64,000 nt of DNA from assembly GCF_002368415.1 (NCBI RefSeq), contig NZ_AP018290.1, positions 6,771,614 through 6,835,613 on the forward strand, in the 5' to 3' direction. Positions 38,504-49,373 of this stretch are shown here, piece by piece. The notes beneath the pieces are model-generated. The model saw nothing but the letters and a program-made list of their open reading frames with translations, searched no databases and was not told the origin of the DNA. Numbering within the stretch: position 1 is the stretch's first letter; every line of letters starts with the position of its first letter. The DNA is from Calothrix sp. NIES-4105. Lineage in GTDB: Bacteria; Cyanobacteriota; Cyanobacteriia; Cyanobacteriales; Nostocaceae. A program made the position numbers and the translations under genes.

Positions 38504-38530
38504 AAAGGAGCGTTTGAATAACGCTCCTTT
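38504..38530 (-). terminator. Terminator of ocp
   Basis: On the minus strand AAAGGAGCGTT and AACGCTCCTTT form an 11-bp perfect stem with a 5-base loop, followed by TTGTTTG, 35 bp past the ocp stop. Confidence 0.85.
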
Positions 38531-38564
38531 CATCATCTAAAATTTAATGCCACGTGAAATCTAT

Positions 38565-39524
38565 CTATCGAGCCAAATTTAATAACTCTTTAGGAGAAGC
38601 CAGCAAATCAATTGCCACAAAGAAAATCTTACCATTGGGATTTAACAAAAATCTCCAAGCCATATTCATTCCGACAGCGGCGCCAAACCAAGGAGTTTGC
38701 ACTTTACCAGTGACTTTTATTTGGGTATAGCCATCTTCAGCAGGTTCAACAATTCCTCGCTCTGGAAGTAAGTTGAGGTTTTGACAGTCTTCACGGAAGA
38801 AGCGTAATACAGCTTCTTTTCCAACAATTGGTCTTTGGAAAGGAGGTTGTAAAGCACCGTCTGGCTCAAATAACTCGATTAGCGCATCAAAGTCATTTGC
38901 ATTCATGTTGTTCATATAGTTCAACACGGTTGGATTATCAATACCTTCAATATTGACTTTAACTCGTTGTGATAGTTCTTTAGCAACAACAACAGGTTCA
39001 GAAACGCGCTCATAATTACCCATTTTGTTAGGGTCATATCCCATATCAACTACGAAATTCCGCAACACTGTAATTTGTTGCCCAGGTTCCAAATTTCTAA
39101 TTGCTTGCAACACCGCACTCGCGTTAGCAGAAAGCTGATAACCTTTTGGAATTGGCGCCACAATTCCTTCATCCATCCATTTTCCAAGCTGATACCAAAA
39201 ACCTAACTTAATATTTGCAGACCAGGTACCATAGGTTCGACAAATAGGTGTATCAGCACCGTTTGTCAAATCGCACATTACTTGTGCTTGCTCGCGAAAG
39301 TCCATTTGGCGGATTTGATTCATGGTCGCTTCAGCAAACTGCATGTTAGCGGCGCCGGGAGCTGCAATAGTAATAGTTTTACCCATTTCTAGATAAGCAA
39401 ACCAAATCAAAGCCAGTTGGTCTTCTGCACTTAACTGGGCAAATCTCGCAATCGTTGCTGGCACTGCATCAGCAGATAGTGTGTTAGGAAATATACTACG
39501 GGCTGAATCAATGGTAAATGGCAT
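38565..39524 (-). CDS. ocp: Orange carotenoid protein (OCP)
   Basis: 319 residues: an N-terminal helical carotenoid domain (about 15-165), a linker and an NTF2-like C-terminal domain (about 195-319). The carotenoid contacts Tyr44 and Trp110 are present, Tyr203 and Trp290 align with Tyr201 and Trp288, and Arg155 is conserved. The acidic partner of Arg155 (Glu244 in Synechocystis) is Asp246 here by hand alignment. Blue-green light converts the protein to its red form, which quenches phycobilisomes as heat. It needs a ketocarotenoid; a crtW gene is 16 kb away. OCP1 is likely because frp follows. Confidence 0.96.
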   Translation of the reverse strand: MPFTIDSARSIFPNTLSADAVPATIARFAQLSAEDQLALIWFAYLEMGKTITIAAPGAANMQFAEATMNQIRQMDFREQAQVMCDLTNGADTPICRTYGTWSANIKLGFWYQLGKWMDEGIVAPIPKGYQLSANASAVLQAIRNLEPGQQITVLRNFVVDMGYDPNKMGNYERVSEPVVVAKELSQRVKVNIEGIDNPTVLNYMNNMNANDFDALIELFEPDGALQPPFQRPIVGKEAVLRFFREDCQNLNLLPERGIVEPAEDGYTQIKVTGKVQTPWFGAAVGMNMAWRFLLNPNGKIFFVAIDLLASPKELLNLAR

Positions 39525-39916
39525 AGCAGAGTTTTCCTTAACAAATTTACTAGTGGTAAAAAGCTTAAGCTAGAAACTTTTGGGGATGAAATTGTATCGC
39601 CCACTACTTAAGTTATCACAATAAAGTTAATAAAGGTACATAAAACTTTACAAATTTTGATGTTAATTTCTTATCTGAGTCATTAAAACAAAAATTCTTT
39701 CTATTTACTGAAAATATCTCGAAATGTGATATAGACCATCGGCAACGGATTACAAACGGATGTAACGGATAATTTATTCGCTACAATCAGCCAAAAGATT
39801 TTAAGGTTGGCTTCGCATAACGCAAGAAAATAAAAGAGTATTGGCGCCGCTCAAACATGCAAAAAGCGCCCCTCAATGAGGGACGCTTTTGCATTAGTTA
39901 TTTAGTTTTTTAGCTA
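39525..39916. other. Intergenic region between psbA and ocp
   Basis: 392 bp. It contains the dispersed repeat at 39741-39770 (inverted copy of 1561-1590) and the psbA terminator at 39857-39894. The rest is AT-rich and holds the ocp leader; no confident promoter was assigned. Confidence 0.6.
39857..39894 (-). terminator. Terminator of psbA
   Basis: ATGCAAAAAGCG and CGCTTTTGCAT plus CCCCTCA/TGAGGG form a long stem; it lies 23 bp past the psbA stop and has a T-rich 3' arm. Confidence 0.85.
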
Positions 39917-41110
<1,194 letters not shown>

Positions 41111-41258
41111 TTATCAAATATATAAATTTTGCTTATATAAATTAGGTTGATAAGAGCCTCAACCCTTATAACCATAGAACTTTGTACCAATTCCATGATT
41201 TATTTATCATAGGCACAGAGCAGCAACGGTGCCGACTCCCATATATAAGGAGGTAATC

Positions 41259-41291
41259 ATGTCCCAAACACCTGTAAAAATGACAAAATAA
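41259..41291 (+). CDS. Ten-codon micro-ORF behind a perfect Shine-Dalgarno
   Basis: ATAAGGAGGTAATC precedes ATG 41259; the frame reads MSQTPVKMTK and stops at TAA 41289. The ribosome-binding site is the strongest seen in the window. It may be a tiny peptide, a leader, or the surviving 5' end of a lost gene. It faces the HNH/membrane gene convergently. No known peptide is recognised. Confidence 0.35.
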   Translation: MSQTPVKMTK

Positions 41292-41328
41292 CAAAATAAA
41301 TGATATGAAGCGCTAGGATGATTGAAGA

Positions 41329-42306
41329 TTAATAAAAACTTAGTTTCTTATATTCGTTTGCTGCTTCTTCTCCAAATCCTCCAGCTTCAATATGGCGAAT
41401 GATTGACTGCACAATAGGTACAGCAATGCTCATTCCAAATAAAGCATTAAATCCAGCAACTACGATAGGCGCCGATAATAGTGCAGTGAGTTCGGGAATT
41501 AGTGCTATGACAAGCACGAAAATTAAAAAGAAAACAGGAGCTGCAATACCTGTCTTAATAACTTCTTGGATAATTAAATCTTTATACTGCTCAACTGTAA
41601 TGTCTCCGCGATGCAAATCCAACGAGTAAGATATGGCAACAACTATTGCTTGAGTTAACATCGCGGCGCCAGTTGCTGTAATGCCAAGTTTGGCTATAGT
41701 AGCTGAATTCCTGAGTATTGAGTCAACTGCATTGTAAACGCGAATATAAGCCTGCTCACCCGGTGTCATTATATTGGCGCCACGACGGATATTATTGGTG
41801 CCTATTTCCCAAACTATATTATCGGCGCCATTACTGCCTCCCTTGGAGTGAGGATGAATATGGCTACCATGTTTGTCAGATAGGAATTGGCGAATGTCTC
41901 TTTCGGAGGCGCCTAACTTTGATGTACCTGGTATTTTGTTAAATAATTTCATTACATCCGCATCGCTTCTGGGAACTTCCCCAACCCTGACACCTGCTCT
42001 ATATTTCAACCTGTTAGCAATTCTGGGCATTTCAGCTAATAATTGCTGTGCTGTTTGGGGTAAGTCTTTGAGGGCGGCGCCAATAACTACACTTGATGTC
42101 GCGAATGCAACAGTTGTGGAAGCGGTGTTACTTATAGATTTTCCAGCGTTTTGAATTGCTTCGATACCTGGTTGGACTGTATTCGAGACTGACGCTATTG
42201 CTCCTGCAGTTGTATTCTCAACAGCAACCTTAATTTCATTCGCGGCGCCTGAAACACTGTTAATAGCATCCGCAGTACTTTTTTTAACTTTATTTATAAA
42301 TTCCAT
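41329..42306 (-). CDS. HNH-like nuclease motif joined to membrane helices
   Basis: 325 residues. The first 75 are Ala/Ser/Thr/Val-rich and amphipathic (ANEIKVAVENTTAGAIASVS). Residues 146-172 (KHGSHIHPHSKGGSNGADN, then IVW) match an HNH/His-Me finger core: paired histidines, a GGS turn and Asn163. Three hydrophobic segments follow at about 205-228, 252-270 and 275-300. There is no signal peptide. HNH domains cut nucleic acid with a metal ion; here attached to the membrane, the role is unknown. It lies next to an HTH-AAA ATPase on the same strand (106 bp gap) and could be its effector, which is inference. Confidence 0.6.
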   Translation of the reverse strand: MEFINKVKKSTADAINSVSGAANEIKVAVENTTAGAIASVSNTVQPGIEAIQNAGKSISNTASTTVAFATSSVVIGAALKDLPQTAQQLLAEMPRIANRLKYRAGVRVGEVPRSDADVMKLFNKIPGTSKLGASERDIRQFLSDKHGSHIHPHSKGGSNGADNIVWEIGTNNIRRGANIMTPGEQAYIRVYNAVDSILRNSATIAKLGITATGAAMLTQAIVVAISYSLDLHRGDITVEQYKDLIIQEVIKTGIAAPVFFLIFVLVIALIPELTALLSAPIVVAGFNALFGMSIAVPIVQSIIRHIEAGGFGEEAANEYKKLSFY

Positions 42307-42411
42307 TTTTATACTGCCAAGTTTTGATTATCAGTAATGTTTACAGCTTGGCATTACAATATCCGGTTTGTCTAGATTATAGGTATATATAGTTACATAA
42401 TTATTCTTTAG

Positions 42412-43695
42412 TCACTGAACAGCTGAAAAATATAGACGGTGCAACTTACATAAGGGCGCCACTTCATCTTCTTGCATTTGTATTAATCCAAGACTATGTA
42501 GCTTGAATTTGATAAAACTAGGTAATTTGACGTAGTTGGATGCAGTTGCGACTGCTTTCATCGCCGCTAATAATTCTGGCTGTTGGGTGAGAATAAGTAG
42601 TTGGCGCCGTAAATAGTCTTTATAAATTCCAGAATCACTCGCTGCTGTTTGTAGTACTTGCGGTAAGTCAACATCACCGTGCGTTATATAATAAAGGGCA
42701 AGGCGAACCAAAAAGGGGTGTCCTCCTACCATTTCCATTAACTGTTTTACCTCTACATCACTCCATTTAAGCTGATGGCGCCTTGTTAACTCTAATATCT
42801 GTTCAAGGGTAAATTCTGGTAACTCGATTGGTAAACCCACATTAAAAGGAGATTGGTTAATATCCAAAGGTACGTAAACTTCGGTTGAGTGAACAATTAT
42901 CAACCGTAATTTTTTCCAAATATCTCGACGTTTAGCTTCTTCATGCAGCGCGCGTAATAGCCCAAAAAAGTCTCGATAGATATCTGGATATTCAAAAACC
43001 CTATCAACTTCATCTAAACCTAGAGTCAACGGTTTATCGAGCGTAGGTAGCAAGTACTCTTCAAAATAAGCCTTGCAAGCCATGTTACTACCTAAGATAC
43101 CAGCTAAATCCCAGTAATTATCTAGCTGATTTGGGATATTTACCGTTTTGGCAACACTTGCACAGAACCAACGCAGGAATTTATCAGCACTAGTAAAAAT
43201 TTGTTGTGAAGCAAGTTGAAAATCTAAAGTTACAGCATAACTACCATGAGATTGAGATTCATTAAGGATTCTTGCCATTAAGGACGTTTTACCCATTTGT
43301 CTAGGCGCCTTAATACGAATTAATGAACCAAGCTTTTTAATTTCTTCATAGCAACGTGTTTCAATTGGCGGACGATTAATATAATAAGGAGAATTTAACT
43401 CAACTTGACCCTCTGGAAGCTCTAATTGATAAGGTATATTTTGCTGTGAGGGTAAAACAACAGATTCATTTTCATTTGAAAGATTAGCGACATCCTGCCA
43501 TTCGAGTCCCAGCGTGCGGCAAATTTCAGTAAAGTTTAAAAAATCCACAGGTCTACCATTAAGGAAACTGCTTACTGTAGATTGAGAGATTTGTAAACTT
43601 TCCGCTAAATCACTTTGACGAACATAACCATTACGCGGTAACGCTGATTTTACCTGTGATATGCACTCTGGACGTACTCGAATTGAACGTGGCAT
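42412..43695 (-). CDS. HTH plus AAA-like (AAA_35) ATPase
   Basis: 427 residues. An N-terminal Cro/XRE-type helix-turn-helix (about 20-70; RQSDLAESLQISQSTVSSFL) is fused to an AAA_35-type ATPase: Walker [13 protein letters not shown] (about 129-140), Walker B PLTLGLDEVDRVF (about 205-217), and the family block PFNVGLPIELPEFT. A winged-helix-like C-terminus follows (GGHPFLVRLALYYI). This group is multicopy in filamentous cyanobacteria with unknown function; the ATPase is the same kind as that in the 45397 protein. It is divergent from the TacAT-like pair. Confidence 0.85.
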   Translation of the reverse strand: MPRSIRVRPECISQVKSALPRNGYVRQSDLAESLQISQSTVSSFLNGRPVDFLNFTEICRTLGLEWQDVANLSNENESVVLPSQQNIPYQLELPEGQVELNSPYYINRPPIETRCYEEIKKLGSLIRIKAPRQMGKTSLMARILNESQSHGSYAVTLDFQLASQQIFTSADKFLRWFCASVAKTVNIPNQLDNYWDLAGILGSNMACKAYFEEYLLPTLDKPLTLGLDEVDRVFEYPDIYRDFFGLLRALHEEAKRRDIWKKLRLIIVHSTEVYVPLDINQSPFNVGLPIELPEFTLEQILELTRRHQLKWSDVEVKQLMEMVGGHPFLVRLALYYITHGDVDLPQVLQTAASDSGIYKDYLRRQLLILTQQPELLAAMKAVATASNYVKLPSFIKFKLHSLGLIQMQEDEVAPLCKLHRLYFSAVQ

Positions 43696-43735
43696 CTTAG
43701 GCGCCGATGTTTATTTACTTAGATATGGTATCAAT

Positions 43736-43760
43736 GGACAGGCGGGACGCCTATCCTACA
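43736..43760. repeat. Dispersed palindrome copy between divergent genes
   Basis: GGACAGGCGGGACGCCTATC, then CTACA; related to the GGCxGGxxTGCC elements at 50804 and 62179. Confidence 0.55.
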
Positions 43761-43833
43761 AAATAAATTACATTGTCGTGACATTGTGTGTATAATAGAT
43801 TGATATAGGTAGATACCAGGTAAAATCAGTAAA

Positions 43834-44112
43834 ATGCAAAGTCAATCAGAATCCAAGTCCGAAAGAATCGACATTCGTACAAGTCCTGCAGTCAAGAACT
43901 TGTTGCAGCAGGCAGCATCAGCATCCCACAAAAATGTCAGCGAGTTTTTGCTAGAACATGGCTTAATAGCCGCATCAGAAGCATTGACAAATCGCGTTTT
44001 ATTTGTGTTAGACGATGAAAAATGGCAAGCTTTTCAAGAAGCGTTAGACCGTCCCACACAAGAAAAGCCCAATCTAAGACGCCTTTTGACAGAACCAAGT
44101 GTGTTTGAATAA
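43834..44112 (+). CDS. DUF1778-type antitoxin (TacA-like)
   Basis: 92 residues. A ribbon-helix-helix N-terminus (SERIDIRTSPAVKNLLQQAA, then HKNVSEFLLEHGL) and an acidic/amphipathic C-terminus (FVLDDEKWQAFQEALDRP) match the DUF1778 antitoxins that pair with GNAT toxins. The C-terminal segment normally blocks the acetyltransferase and the N-terminus represses the operon. The toxin gene follows 14 bp downstream. Confidence 0.9.
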   Translation: MQSQSESKSERIDIRTSPAVKNLLQQAASASHKNVSEFLLEHGLIAASEALTNRVLFVLDDEKWQAFQEALDRPTQEKPNLRRLLTEPSVFE

Positions 44113-44126
44113 GTGATTTTTGCTTT

Positions 44127-44621
44127 GTGCTTAGAATAGAAAAATTATCAAATACTCATAATATCGATGATTTTGACTGTGGAAGTGCAGATTTAAACCG
44201 CTTTTTACAGCGTTATGCTTTGCAAAGCATACAGTCAAATAGTGCCCAAACCTATGTAGCTTGTTTAGATGAAGGTGTAATAGGTTTTTACAGTTTAGCT
44301 GTTGGCTCTGTTATGCATGATGAGGCGCCGACTCGTGTAACTAAAGGGCTAGCAAAACATCCTATACCAGTAATGATTTTGGCTCGTTTGGCAGTATCCA
44401 CCAGAGAACAAGGAAAAGGAATAGGTAAAGGATTGTTGAAAGATGCATTAAAGCGTACATATCAAGCTGCTGATATTGCAGGAATAAGGGCATTACTTGT
44501 TCACGCCAAAGATGATGAAGCGCGCGCGTGGTATGAAAAGTTTGATTTTGAAGCAAGTCCAACCGACCCATTACATCTTTTTTTATTAATGAAGGACATC
44601 AAGAAAATATTACAATCTTAA
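44127..44621 (+). CDS. GNAT toxin (TacT-like)
   Basis: 164 residues, GTG start at 44127. Characteristic features: DDFDCGSADLNRFLQRYA, acetyl-CoA loop STREQGKGIGKGLLKDAL, HAKDDEARAWYEKFDF. Known relatives acetylate the amino group of charged tRNAs and stop translation. It is paired with the DUF1778 antitoxin immediately upstream, so this is a type II toxin-antitoxin module with both genes apparently intact. Confidence 0.9.
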   Translation: MLRIEKLSNTHNIDDFDCGSADLNRFLQRYALQSIQSNSAQTYVACLDEGVIGFYSLAVGSVMHDEAPTRVTKGLAKHPIPVMILARLAVSTREQGKGIGKGLLKDALKRTYQAADIAGIRALLVHAKDDEARAWYEKFDFEASPTDPLHLFLLMKDIKKILQS

Positions 44622-44668
44622 TAGCTACTCGTTCCCACATAACAAACCACCCACAATATAGAAACTGT

Positions 44669-44890
44669 ATGACTATCGAACAAGCGATTCTCGAAAACTT
44701 ACGCGAACTACCTCCAGAGAAACAGCAAGAAGTACTACATTTTGTTCAGTCTCTCACAAATAAAACCTCTCTCACAAATCGTCGTAGTATAAAAGGGCTT
44801 TGTGCGGATTTGGGAGTCCACTTGACAAAAGAAGATATTGACGAAGCACGCCGGGAAATGTGGGGAAAGTTTTCTAGAGAGGACTTTTGA
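44669..44890 (+). CDS. DUF2281/VapB-like antitoxin
   Basis: 73 residues. The beginning TIEQAILENLRELPPEKQQE, then VLHFVQSL, is typical of DUF2281 antitoxins. The C-terminal part (DIDEARREMWGKF) is the segment expected to bind the toxin. Its stop overlaps the ATG of the PIN toxin (TGATG). Confidence 0.88.
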   Translation: MTIEQAILENLRELPPEKQQEVLHFVQSLTNKTSLTNRRSIKGLCADLGVHLTKEDIDEARREMWGKFSREDF

Positions 44891-45294
44891 TGAAGGCTGT
44901 TGTTGTAGATACTCACACGATTGTTTGGTATCTAATAGAACCAGAACAACTATCTGAAAATGCTATCCAAGCTTTAGACCAAGCAGTTAATACTGGTCAA
45001 TTTATTTATGTGTCAGCCATATCAATTGTAGAGATTTGTTATTTGGTAGAAAGGTACAGGTTGCCCGAACTTGTCCTGCAACGCCTGCTTGAGGTGAGTG
45101 ATACTTCTGAACAAATAATTATAACGCAGCCATTAAATCGAATAATTGCCGAAACCCTTCCACAGATTTCTCGCGATATAGTACCAGATATGCCAGATCG
45201 AATTATTGCCGCAACAGCTTTGCATCTTGGTGTACCTTTGATAACATGCGATGAAAAAATTCGGGCGCTTACAAATATTGAAACGCTTTGGTAA
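44890..45294 (+). CDS. PIN-domain toxin (VapC-like)
   Basis: 134 residues from ATG 44890, which overlaps the antitoxin stop. PIN acidic residues are visible: VVDTHTIVWYL (Asp), ISIVEICYLVE (Glu), MPDRIIAATAL (Asp), TCDEKIRAL (Asp). VapC toxins cleave tRNA or rRNA. Together with the DUF2281 gene it forms a complete type II toxin-antitoxin pair, directly behind the TacAT-like pair. Confidence 0.92.
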   Translation: MKAVVVDTHTIVWYLIEPEQLSENAIQALDQAVNTGQFIYVSAISIVEICYLVERYRLPELVLQRLLEVSDTSEQIIITQPLNRIIAETLPQISRDIVPDMPDRIIAATALHLGVPLITCDEKIRALTNIETLW

Positions 45295-45396
45295 CAGTAA
45301 CAACTCAATACCAACTCGATAGCAACTCGATATTCTCCACTCTGAACTCAGGCGCCGCTGCACTTTAATGTATATAGTTCACCAAGAGAACGGCTC

Positions 45397-48300
45397 ATGG
45401 TTAGTGACTATATATATAAAGTTGGCGGTAGTTTATCAGAAGAGGCGCCTAGTTACGTAGTGCGTCAAGCAGATAATGACCTGTATGAGGGACTTAAGCG
45501 AGGAGAATTTTGTTATGTTTTTAACTCTCGGCAAATGGGAAAAACCAGCTTACTTCTGCGCGCGATGCGAAAGCTGGAAGCTAGTGGTGTTTCTTGTACA
45601 ACAATAGATGTTTCAGGACGGGGTAGTTTAGATATTCAACCTGAGCAGTGGTATGCAGGTATTGTTTATACTTTGGTTGCTAATTTTGAAATTGCCAACT
45701 CCAGCGAGTTTATGCGTACTTGGTGGAAAGAGCTTTCAATGATACCACCTGTACAGCGTTTTGGTGAGTTTATCGAATCTGTACTGCTAACTCAAGTCAA
45801 GAACAACATAGTTATATTTATTGATGAGATAGATAGTATTCTGAGTTTGCAGTTCAAAAGCGATGATTTTTTTGCTTTGATTAGAAGTTGCTATGAGAAG
45901 CGCAGTTTTAACTCTGAGTATAAGCGTTTAACTTTTGCTTTGGTAGGTGTTGCAACTCCAAGTGATTTAATTGCCGATAAAACACGCACACCTTTTAATA
46001 TTGGTCAAGCTATTCAGCTTAGTGGTTTTAAAATTAATGAAGTTGAACCTTTAGCAAAAGGGTTATCAAATATATTTGCTAATTCGGAAGAAGTGCTTAA
46101 GCTTGTTTTGCAATGGACTTCTGGGCAACCTTTTTTGACGCAAAAGGTTTGTAATTTGCTTGTGCAGTCGGCGCCTACACAAACAGCTTCATCTATATAT
46201 ATAGAAGATTTAATTCAAGAAAAAATAATTACTAACTGGGAATCATGCGACGAACCACCGCATCTCAAAACAATACGAGATAGAATAACCTCTCGCGAAC
46301 AACGCAGTGGATTATTACTAGGATTATATCAAAGTATTTTACGTAATGGCATCGTGCCAATTGATGATAGTCCAGAACAAATCGAATTACGCTTATCTGG
46401 ATTAGTTGTTGAAGAATCTGGATATTTAAAGGTTTACAACAAAATTTACGCTTCAGTATTTAATTTACATTGGGTAGAAAAGATGCTAGAAAATTTACGT
46501 CCTTATTCAGAAGTATTTGCAGCATGGTTAGCTTCTAACTATCAAGATGAATCACGCTTGCTAAGAGGTCAAGCATTACAAGATGCACTTACATGGGCAA
46601 ATGGCAAAAATTTGAGTAATGATGATTATAGATTTTTATCAGCAAGTCAAGAATTAGAGAAACAAGAATTTGAAAATGCATTAGCTGTCAAAGAAGAAGA
46701 AAGTCGAATTTTAGCCGAAGCAAATGATACGTTATACACTGCACAACGTAAAGCAAGAAAACAAATACGTATAGGCGCCTCTGTACTAACTATATCTTTG
46801 ATTGGCACAGCAATAGCTGGCTTCATGTCATTCAAAGCAACTCAACACGCGCGATATGTTCAAGAAGTTAGTACATTAGAACAAGCAAGTGTAGACACAT
46901 TACGCCAGTTTGAAAATAATCAAATTGAACCCTTGATGTCAGCTATAGAAACTGGTCAAAAGTTTAAAGAACTTATAGGTAATAAAAACTCAATTCATTA
47001 CCCTACAACAACTCCAATTCTTGCTTTGCAAACAATAGTTGATAAAATTAGTGAACGCACTCAATTAACCGGACATAAAGACTACGTTAATGATATCAAC
47101 TGGAGCAAAGACGGTAAATATATAGTTACAGCTTCCTCTGACAAGACTGTTCGCGTATGGGATGTAACAGGTAAATTGCTCAGAGACTTTCAAGCGCATG
47201 ATGATTCTGTGATGACTGCTAGCTTTAGTCCAGACGGAAAGTACATAGTTACCACTTCTCCAGATAAAACTGCTAAAATTTGGAACTTTGAAGGTAAATT
47301 AATAGCAGTAATGCCACAGCAAGGAACTTATATTGCTGCTAAATGGAGTTCAGATGGAAAACGTTTACTGACAACCTCACATGACCCTGACTCAAATGTT
47401 AGCGATAAAAGCGCGGCTGTTTGGGATATATCCGGCAAATTATTAGTAAAATTACCTCATCAAGGTAACGTAACAGATACTGATTTTAGCCCTGACGGTA
47501 AACTTGTTTATACTACCTCGTTGGATAAAAATCTACGTATTTGGGATTCATCATCAGGTCAGTTATTACAAACATTTAATTTACCTGAAGTTGCTAGAAG
47601 CGTAACCTGGAGTCCAAACGGCAAGTATTTGCTCACGGCATTTAACAATACTGTTAATTTATTAAATACGAAAGGCGAACAGGTTGAACAAATAAAACTT
47701 GATAGCGATGCGAGGATAGATAGTGTAATTTTTAGTCCAGATAGTCAGCGCACTGTAATAACATATACTGACACTGAAAAGCAAAGTCTGAAAATTTGGG
47801 ACATATCAGGGAAAAAGTTGACACCGATAAATACAGGTAGCTTATCGGAACCAGTTTTTAGTCCAGACAGTAAATATATAGCTACGAATAATTCAAAGAA
47901 TATAAGTATATGGGATACATCAGGTAAATTACAAACTGAACTCAATAATTATCAAGCGGGTATTGGTAAGATTCGGTGGAGTCCTAACGGTAGGTTTTTA
48001 ATTAGTACAAATGGGAAAAATGCACATATTTGGGATTTATCAAATCAATCTCCAGTAACTATTAAAACTCAAAATAGATTACCTGAAGTTAATTGGAGTC
48101 CTGATAGCACTCTTATTTATCTTGCTAAGGATGGCAATAATATTCATATCTTAGATAGTTTAGGCAAACGGTTAACGACATTGAAAGGACATACAGAACC
48201 CGTTATTACAGCAAGATTTGGTGTAGGCAGAAACATGATAATTTCTACTTCACGTGATAAAACCACTCGTATATGGGATACATCTGGTAAAACTATAGCC

Positions 48301-49122
48301 GTATTACCTAATTTTAACACTCCATCTTTTATTCAGATTAGTGCAGATAAAAAATATATTGTCGCTTCTCCTGACGATGACAGTAATAACCTTTACATAT
48401 GGGATATAAATGGTAAGTTCCTTACTAAGTTACCAAAAGGAGATTACTGGACAGCAGCATTATACGGCAACTACATCATAAAAAATCCTTCCAATCGTAG
48501 TGACAATATCGTTCGTGTATTGAATTTACAAGGTCAAGAAATAGCCAAACTTAAAGGACATACACAACCTATTCTAAATATAAGTATTAGCCCTGATGGA
48601 CAACACATTGCCACAGGTTCCTATGATAACACTGCCCGTATTTGGGATTTAACAGGAAAACAATTAGCAATATTGCAAGGACACCAAAATACTGTAAGCG
48701 GCGCCCAATTTAGTCCCGATGGAAAACTTATTGTTACTGCTTCTGCCGACACGACAGCGCGCGTTTGGGATATTTCGGGCAAATTATTATTTGAACTTCC
48801 AAATCAAGACTATGTTTCCAGTGCCCAATTTACCAAAGATGGTAAATATATTATCACAAGCGCTGCTAACAAAGTTCGAGTTTGGGATTTATCTGGTAGA
48901 CAGATAGCTGAATATCAACATGAAGAAAAAAGTATTGCTTCAGCAATACCTAGCCCAGATGGCAAAAAAATCATGACAATAACTTTATTTGATAATCGTC
49001 TTCGTGTTTGGCGCCTAGATAACCTAGATAACCTAATCACCAGAGGTTGCGACTGGCTGAAAGATTATCTTGCTACTCATCCTCAAGCAAGCCAAAGACT
49101 AAAAATGTGCAAACCAAAATAG
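45397..49122 (+). CDS. AAA_35 ATPase with WD40 propellers
   Basis: 1241 residues. The AAA-like domain has Walker [12 protein letters not shown] (about 44-54) and Walker [13 protein letters not shown] (about 138-149) and the block [14 protein letters not shown] winged-helix part and a coiled coil (about 420-450) lead to one membrane helix (about 452-475), then about 16 WD40 repeats (about 554-1208), most ending (I/V)WDxSG. The C-terminal cap [10 protein letters not shown]...LKMC is like that of the 31065 protein. Likely an ATP-dependent membrane-tethered sensor. It lies behind two toxin-antitoxin pairs; no effector enzyme is visible. Function unknown. Confidence 0.85.
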   Translation: MVSDYIYKVGGSLSEEAPSYVVRQADNDLYEGLKRGEFCYVFNSRQMGKTSLLLRAMRKLEASGVSCTTIDVSGRGSLDIQPEQWYAGIVYTLVANFEIANSSEFMRTWWKELSMIPPVQRFGEFIESVLLTQVKNNIVIFIDEIDSILSLQFKSDDFFALIRSCYEKRSFNSEYKRLTFALVGVATPSDLIADKTRTPFNIGQAIQLSGFKINEVEPLAKGLSNIFANSEEVLKLVLQWTSGQPFLTQKVCNLLVQSAPTQTASSIYIEDLIQEKIITNWESCDEPPHLKTIRDRITSREQRSGLLLGLYQSILRNGIVPIDDSPEQIELRLSGLVVEESGYLKVYNKIYASVFNLHWVEKMLENLRPYSEVFAAWLASNYQDESRLLRGQALQDALTWANGKNLSNDDYRFLSASQELEKQEFENALAVKEEESRILAEANDTLYTAQRKARKQIRIGASVLTISLIGTAIAGFMSFKATQHARYVQEVSTLEQASVDTLRQFENNQIEPLMSAIETGQKFKELIGNKNSIHYPTTTPILALQTIVDKISERTQLTGHKDYVNDINWSKDGKYIVTASSDKTVRVWDVTGKLLRDFQAHDDSVMTASFSPDGKYIVTTSPDKTAKIWNFEGKLIAVMPQQGTYIAAKWSSDGKRLLTTSHDPDSNVSDKSAAVWDISGKLLVKLPHQGNVTDTDFSPDGKLVYTTSLDKNLRIWDSSSGQLLQTFNLPEVARSVTWSPNGKYLLTAFNNTVNLLNTKGEQVEQIKLDSDARIDSVIFSPDSQRTVITYTDTEKQSLKIWDISGKKLTPINTGSLSEPVFSPDSKYIATNNSKNISIWDTSGKLQTELNNYQAGIGKIRWSPNGRFLISTNGKNAHIWDLSNQSPVTIKTQNRLPEVNWSPDSTLIYLAKDGNNIHILDSLGKRLTTLKGHTEPVITARFGVGRNMIISTSRDKTTRIWDTSGKTIAVLPNFNTPSFIQISADKKYIVASPDDDSNNLYIWDINGKFLTKLPKGDYWTAALYGNYIIKNPSNRSDNIVRVLNLQGQEIAKLKGHTQPILNISISPDGQHIATGSYDNTARIWDLTGKQLAILQGHQNTVSGAQFSPDGKLIVTASADTTARVWDISGKLLFELPNQDYVSSAQFTKDGKYIITSAANKVRVWDLSGRQIAEYQHEEKSIASAIPSPDGKKIMTITLFDNRLRVWRLDNLDNLITRGCDWLKDYLATHPQASQRLKMCKPK

Positions 49123-49130
49123 TTATAGCT

Positions 49131-49156
49131 CTTGTGGAACAGGTGTCCTCACCTGT
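49131..49156. repeat. CTTGTGGAACAGG palindrome after the AAA-WD40 gene
   Basis: CTTGTGGAACAGGTGTCCTC, then ACCTGT; ACAGGTG/CACCTGT arms pair. Located 9 bp past the stop. Confidence 0.75.
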
Positions 49157-49373
49157 CCCTCCCTTTCATAATTCCAAACCCAACATCCAACCTCTCAATC
49201 TCTACAATAGAAACACAGAACAACTCAAGTAATTCGAGCATCCTCGTAACAAACGCGAAAGTAACACTAAAGTTCAAGTTAATAATTTTGAACTAAACTG
49301 CTAAAAACGTGAAACTTTAAACTTTTGCGAGATAATAACAAACATATGTACTCCGAAGGAGGCAGGTAAACAA

